NCBI GenBank assembly: GCA_003170295.1
Contig: PNAJ01000077.1
Span: 106,360-170,359, forward strand
Source of the DNA: Bryobacterales bacterium
GTDB taxonomy: Bacteria > Acidobacteriota > Terriglobia > Bryobacterales > Bryobacteraceae
Length of the DNA: 64,000 bases
Reading direction: 5' to 3'
This document shows positions 61,262 through 64,000 of the stretch, piece after piece. A program made the translations under genes and the position numbers. Position 1 is the first letter of the stretch. Every line of letters starts with the position of its first letter. Below the pieces are notes generated by a model. The model worked only from the letters and a program-made list of their open reading frames with translations. It was not told the origin of the DNA and did not search any database.

Positions 61262-61833
61262 TGCAGCCTCGCATCGTCGCGTACGAACGTGTCCAGCTTC
61301 ATCGCCACCGAAAGCACGTTGGTTCCCGTTTGCGGAGCCGCATTGAGAGATTCGATAATCATCAACGACGAGGACCGGTCGATCTCATGCACGAAATGCA
61401 GCAAGTCCGCATAAGTGCCCTCGTAATTCGCTGTGATCGACATCATGCTTAACGTATCGGAGCCATCGATCGGATCGATCGAAACACTCCGCTCTTTTTC
61501 TTTGATCTTCGATTCCCTGGCCGCGTTTCCCAACTGCGAAAGCAGCATCTCCGCGCGACTCCTCGAAGGAAGGAAGTAGCTGCTCAAAAACTCATCGCCT
61601 TCGGCGCGCCCCATCTCCACCGCCGCCACATGCTGCCGCGTTTTTTCAAGCGTCGCCCTCTGCGCCGTCGCCTGCAATTGAAGTTTAGCCAACTCCCGTT
61701 CCAGATCCTCAGCCGACCCGCCCGGAGGAAACAACAACATCCCGGCCGCAACTAAACTCGCAACTAATAACACGCCCAGCACGACGCGCAGCACCAGCTT
61801 CGTGTCCGCCTGGCGCCTAAAGTTTCTGAGCAT
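61258..61833 (-). CDS. pilO: PilO-like pilus assembly protein
   Basis: A 191-residue protein: N-terminal membrane helix (VVLGVLLVASLVAAGMLLF), a coiled-coil segment (AEDLERELAKLQLQATAQRATLEKTRQHVA) and a ferredoxin-like C-terminal domain with ANYEGTYADLLHFVHEIDRSSSLMIIESLNA, the PilO hallmark. It forms a heterodimer with PilN. Overlaps PilN by 17 bp. Confidence 0.8.
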   Translation of the reverse strand: MLRNFRRQADTKLVLRVVLGVLLVASLVAAGMLLFPPGGSAEDLERELAKLQLQATAQRATLEKTRQHVAAVEMGRAEGDEFLSSYFLPSRSRAEMLLSQLGNAARESKIKEKERSVSIDPIDGSDTLSMMSITANYEGTYADLLHFVHEIDRSSSLMIIESLNAAPQTGTNVLSVAMKLDTFVRDDARLQ

Positions 61834-62386
61834 AATTCACCGTCACTCGGTACTTATAAAGCGGCTCCTGCAGCGTGGGCGGCTGAGTGCTCTTCAAATC
61901 CACCGGACCGAACAGAGGCGATTGGCGCAAATGGACCAGAAACAAGATCACCGGCTCCGGCGCCTTCGCCCCAACTTGCAAATCCAGCACCACCTCGTTC
62001 TGCGAAGTGATCTGGGGCAAGCGTACGGAGATCAACCGCACATCGGCCGGCAGCACTCCTTCCAGATCCGCGAAAATCTTCGTCCAGCTAATCGACTTCC
62101 GTTCGAGCAGCGCATTCAGCAGCAAACTGCGCTGCAATACTTCCGCATTGGCCGGCTGCCGCAGCGTGGCATTCAATTGCGCCTGCTCCGCGGAAATCTT
62201 TTGCAACTCGCTATCGAGCGAGGCCACAGCCGCGCGAGTATCCTTCACCCGCGCCCGATCGGCGAGAATCAAAAATACGAAAACGCCAAGCAGCAGCGCG
62301 AGCACCACCGCGCCGGCGCTCGAAGCCACCAGCATCGGCCGGTCCCGTCGAAACGGCTCCGTAGAAAGATTAATCGGAATCCGCAT
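61817..62386 (-). CDS. pilN: PilN-like pilus assembly protein
   Basis: 189 residues starting MRIPINLSTEPFRRDRP, the conserved PilN cytoplasmic tail that binds the PilM cleft ('INLLP' type). It continues with one membrane helix (LVASSAGAVVLALLLGVFVFLI), coiled coil and a ferredoxin-like domain. Works with PilM, O and P in the type IV pilus inner-membrane platform. Confidence 0.82.
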   Translation of the reverse strand: MRIPINLSTEPFRRDRPMLVASSAGAVVLALLLGVFVFLILADRARVKDTRAAVASLDSELQKISAEQAQLNATLRQPANAEVLQRSLLLNALLERKSISWTKIFADLEGVLPADVRLISVRLPQITSQNEVVLDLQVGAKAPEPVILFLVHLRQSPLFGPVDLKSTQPPTLQEPLYKYRVTVNYAQKL

Positions 62387-62428
62387 CTTCTTTTTTCTTA
62401 GTTAGTCCACACACTTCAGATGCAACCA

Positions 62429-62447
62429 TTCTGGCTACTGGCTACTG
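62429..62447 (+). repeat. Short heptamer repeat between pilN and pilM
   Basis: TTCTGGCTACTGGCTACTG, the same heptamer unit as in the 11.1-11.5 kb arrays, in the 64-bp pilM-pilN gap. Apparently a remnant or solo copy. Confidence 0.7.
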
Positions 62448-62450
62448 CTT

Positions 62451-63311
62451 TCAATTCACCACCGATTCCAAATATCCCAGCAACCCCGCGTTAAACTCCC
62501 CCGGCGCTCCCAACCTGCTCCGCAACGGTTCCGTCTCACATCTCAACTCCGCCGGCACCCCTCGCGGGAATCCGCACAAAATCAATTTCCGCACCGGCGA
62601 CGCCAGCTCGTCCTCGACATAAGCAAACGTAGGATGCAGCACCGCGAGCAGCTCGTCATCGCCCAACCCCTCCAGCGTCACGCACCGGAACAGCTTGATC
62701 GTGGCCCCGGAAAATACCGTCACCGTCAGCACCTGTCCCGATAACTTCGCTACCACCGCCACGCCCTCGCCGCGATAAAGGTTCAATGCCGCAAGCGTGG
62801 AAGTCGTCACCTCGCCCGGATGAAACCCCGCCGCGCGAAACAACGCTTCATACCGAGCCACGATATCGAACGCCATGGTAACCGCCAAAACTTCAACCTT
62901 CTTACTTCCAGATGCAGGCTGCACGAAAAAACTCACCGCCGCCGATTCGATATCGAAGGGAACCGTTTTCTTAATGCGGAATTTCACCAGCGGCGCCTGC
63001 TCCGCCGCGACCGTCGGAAACGAATCGAAATCCAGCACCGTGACGCGCGCCGCATAATCCGGCAAAATCAAAGCGGCGCGCCTTCTCTTCTTCGCTCCGT
63101 TGGCTGGCGCAATCTGTCCGATCATGAACGAGACCATCTCCGGCCGCAAAATATTATCGGTCGAGGGCGACACCGCAATCGTGCCCGGCTCAAATGCCTG
63201 GAAGCCAGTTTGCATTCCCGACGCATAAGAGATCCCCGCTTCGGAAATCTCGAAAGCGTGCTCCGGCGGAGGATCTTTTATCAGGCGCGAAATGGCGTGA
63301 ATTATGGTCAT
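62451..63311 (-). CDS. pilM: PilM-like actin-fold pilus assembly ATPase
   Basis: 286 residues, shorter than normal PilM (~350). It resembles PilM: AALILPDYAARVTVLDFDSFP, KFRIKKTVPFDIESAAV, AVTMAFDIVARYEALFRAAGFHP, LAALNLYRGEGVAVVAKLSG and a C-terminal KLILCGFPRGVPAEL block. PilM is a cytoplasmic actin-like partner of PilN. Start ATG at 63311, 33 bp from the PilB stop, so transcription continues from pilB. Confidence 0.76.
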   Translation of the reverse strand: MTIIHAISRLIKDPPPEHAFEISEAGISYASGMQTGFQAFEPGTIAVSPSTDNILRPEMVSFMIGQIAPANGAKKRRRAALILPDYAARVTVLDFDSFPTVAAEQAPLVKFRIKKTVPFDIESAAVSFFVQPASGSKKVEVLAVTMAFDIVARYEALFRAAGFHPGEVTTSTLAALNLYRGEGVAVVAKLSGQVLTVTVFSGATIKLFRCVTLEGLGDDELLAVLHPTFAYVEDELASPVRKLILCGFPRGVPAELRCETEPLRSRLGAPGEFNAGLLGYLESVVN

Positions 63312-63343
63312 TTAAGGTCTCGCACAAGGCACTCTATGAGCAT

Positions 63344-64000
63344 TTAAGCCTCAATAAAGGTCACCTTATTGATCTCTTTCATCGTCGTAATGCCCGTTCT
63401 CGCCTTCTCGAGCGCCGCCTCCCGCAAGAATGTCATGCCTTCGCTGGCCGCCTGACGACGGATTTCTGACGCCGGCCGCTTGTCCAAAATCATCTCGCGA
63501 ATCCGTTCGCTCAAATCCAGCAGCTCATGGATCGCGCTGCGCCCCCGAAACCCCGTTCCACCGCATTCGAAGCAGCCCGTACCCTCATAGAATGTGACGT
63601 TTCGCCACTCCTCCGGGTTGAGACCGCTCTCCACCAGATAGGAGTCCGGATACTGCACCGTTTTCTTGCAATGGGCGCAGATCACGCGGACTAACCTCTG
63701 CGCCAGTATGCAGTTAAGCGCGGAAACGAAGTTGTACGGCTCGACTCCCATGTTCAAGAATCGTCCCAATACGTCGAGGACGTTATTGGCGTGGACCGTC
63801 GTAAACACCAGGTGACCCGTAAGTGCCGCGTTAATCGCGATTTGCGCGGTCTCCTGGTCGCGAATTTCGCCCACCATGATCTTGTCCGGATCGTGCCGCA
63901 GAATCGAGCGCAACCCGCGCGCGAACGTTAAACCCTTCTTTTCATTGACCGGAATCTGCGTGATGCCCTTAATCTGATATTCGACCGGATCCTCGATCGT
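63344..64000 (-). CDS. pilB: Type IV pilus assembly ATPase PilB / GspE, C-terminal part (truncated by window end)
   Basis: 218 residues of the ATPase core to the C-terminus, open at the window edge. Visible: [20 protein letters not shown] (Asp box), [26 protein letters not shown] (Walker B and Asp motifs), TALGH-like [13 protein letters not shown] (His box) and the zinc tetracysteine motif CAHCKK ... CFECGGTGF that typifies PilB/GspE. Powers pilus polymerisation. Same strand and adjacent to pilM-pilN-pilO-pilP. Confidence 0.93.
   Translation of the reverse strand, partial: TIEDPVEYQIKGITQIPVNEKKGLTFARGLRSILRHDPDKIMVGEIRDQETAQIAINAALTGHLVFTTVHANNVLDVLGRFLNMGVEPYNFVSALNCILAQRLVRVICAHCKKTVQYPDSYLVESGLNPEEWRNVTFYEGTGCFECGGTGFRGRSAIHELLDLSERIREMILDKRPASEIRRQAASEGMTFLREAALEKARTGITTMKEINKVTFIEA

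Overview
The window looks like a chromosome segment of a high-GC acidobacterium of the Solibacter/Bryobacter (Terriglobia) type. The strongest pointer is a TIGR03435 (Soli_rel) family protein at 51842-52573, a family known from the Solibacter lineage. Supporting hints are LpxD (so an LPS-type outer membrane), many secreted beta-propeller proteins, a two-domain ThyX, a PilMNO-type pilus locus and abundant palindromic intergenic repeats. No rRNA, tRNA or CRISPR array was seen.

Layout. 1-2507: end of a DUF4340-like gene, then an NAD-salvage pair (pncB, nicotinamidase). 2474-4171: lactate permease, convergent. 4187-6509: a patch of visibly more AT-rich, poorly conserved genes (orphan CopG-type antitoxin, direct repeats, hypotheticals). 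7032-11088: sodium symporter, small membrane protein, galactokinase and lpxD. 11066-11536: a four-helix-bundle gene, frameshifted, between inverted heptamer arrays. 11494-14594: an MPN-like membrane protein, rsmI and ferrochelatase. 14620-28865: a tightly overlapping plus-strand operon of envelope proteins (propeller, VIT/VWA, a ~2260-residue TPR protein, a secreted protein, an orphan transpeptidase, SpoIID). 28970-31879: a coupled minus-strand operon (thiolase, OB-fold partner, aminotransferase, rlmH). 31971-34247: ECF sigma factor, zinc-finger anti-sigma factor and a secreted protein. 34320-37792: rhodanese, M14 peptidase, small membrane protein. 37793-42156: nucleotide genes thyX, dut and dcd mixed with membrane genes and a truncated methyltransferase. 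42157-45168: S9 peptidase and a PmoA-like protein. 45222-46928: Tat translocase. 47016-48758: OLD-type ATPase. 48921-52573: PQQ-propeller/EF-hand protein, methyltransferase, membrane protein and TIGR03435 protein. 52570-57614: response-regulator phosphatase, hemY, hemE, apbE, rbfA. 57699-59252: duplicated leaders in front of two starts, the second for a coiled-coil membrane protein. 59310-64000: pilus assembly genes (pseudopilin, PilP/O/N/M-like, PilB).

Genes that appear to work together: pncB with pncA (NAD salvage); symporter with galK (galactose uptake and phosphorylation); hemE, hemY and hemH (late heme synthesis, in two places); thyX, dut and dcd (dUMP/dTMP supply); tatA with tatC; sigma with anti-sigma; and pilB-M-N-O-P. 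The most novel candidate is the seven-ORF overlapping operon at 14620-28865, which puts regulatory-propeller, VIT/VWA and giant TPR scaffolding proteins together with two peptidoglycan-active proteins. Other points of interest are the heptamer-bounded four-helix-bundle cassette and the twin sigma-54-like leaders at 57.7-58.4 kb. All functional calls come from reading translated sequences and recalled family motifs; no database search was run.
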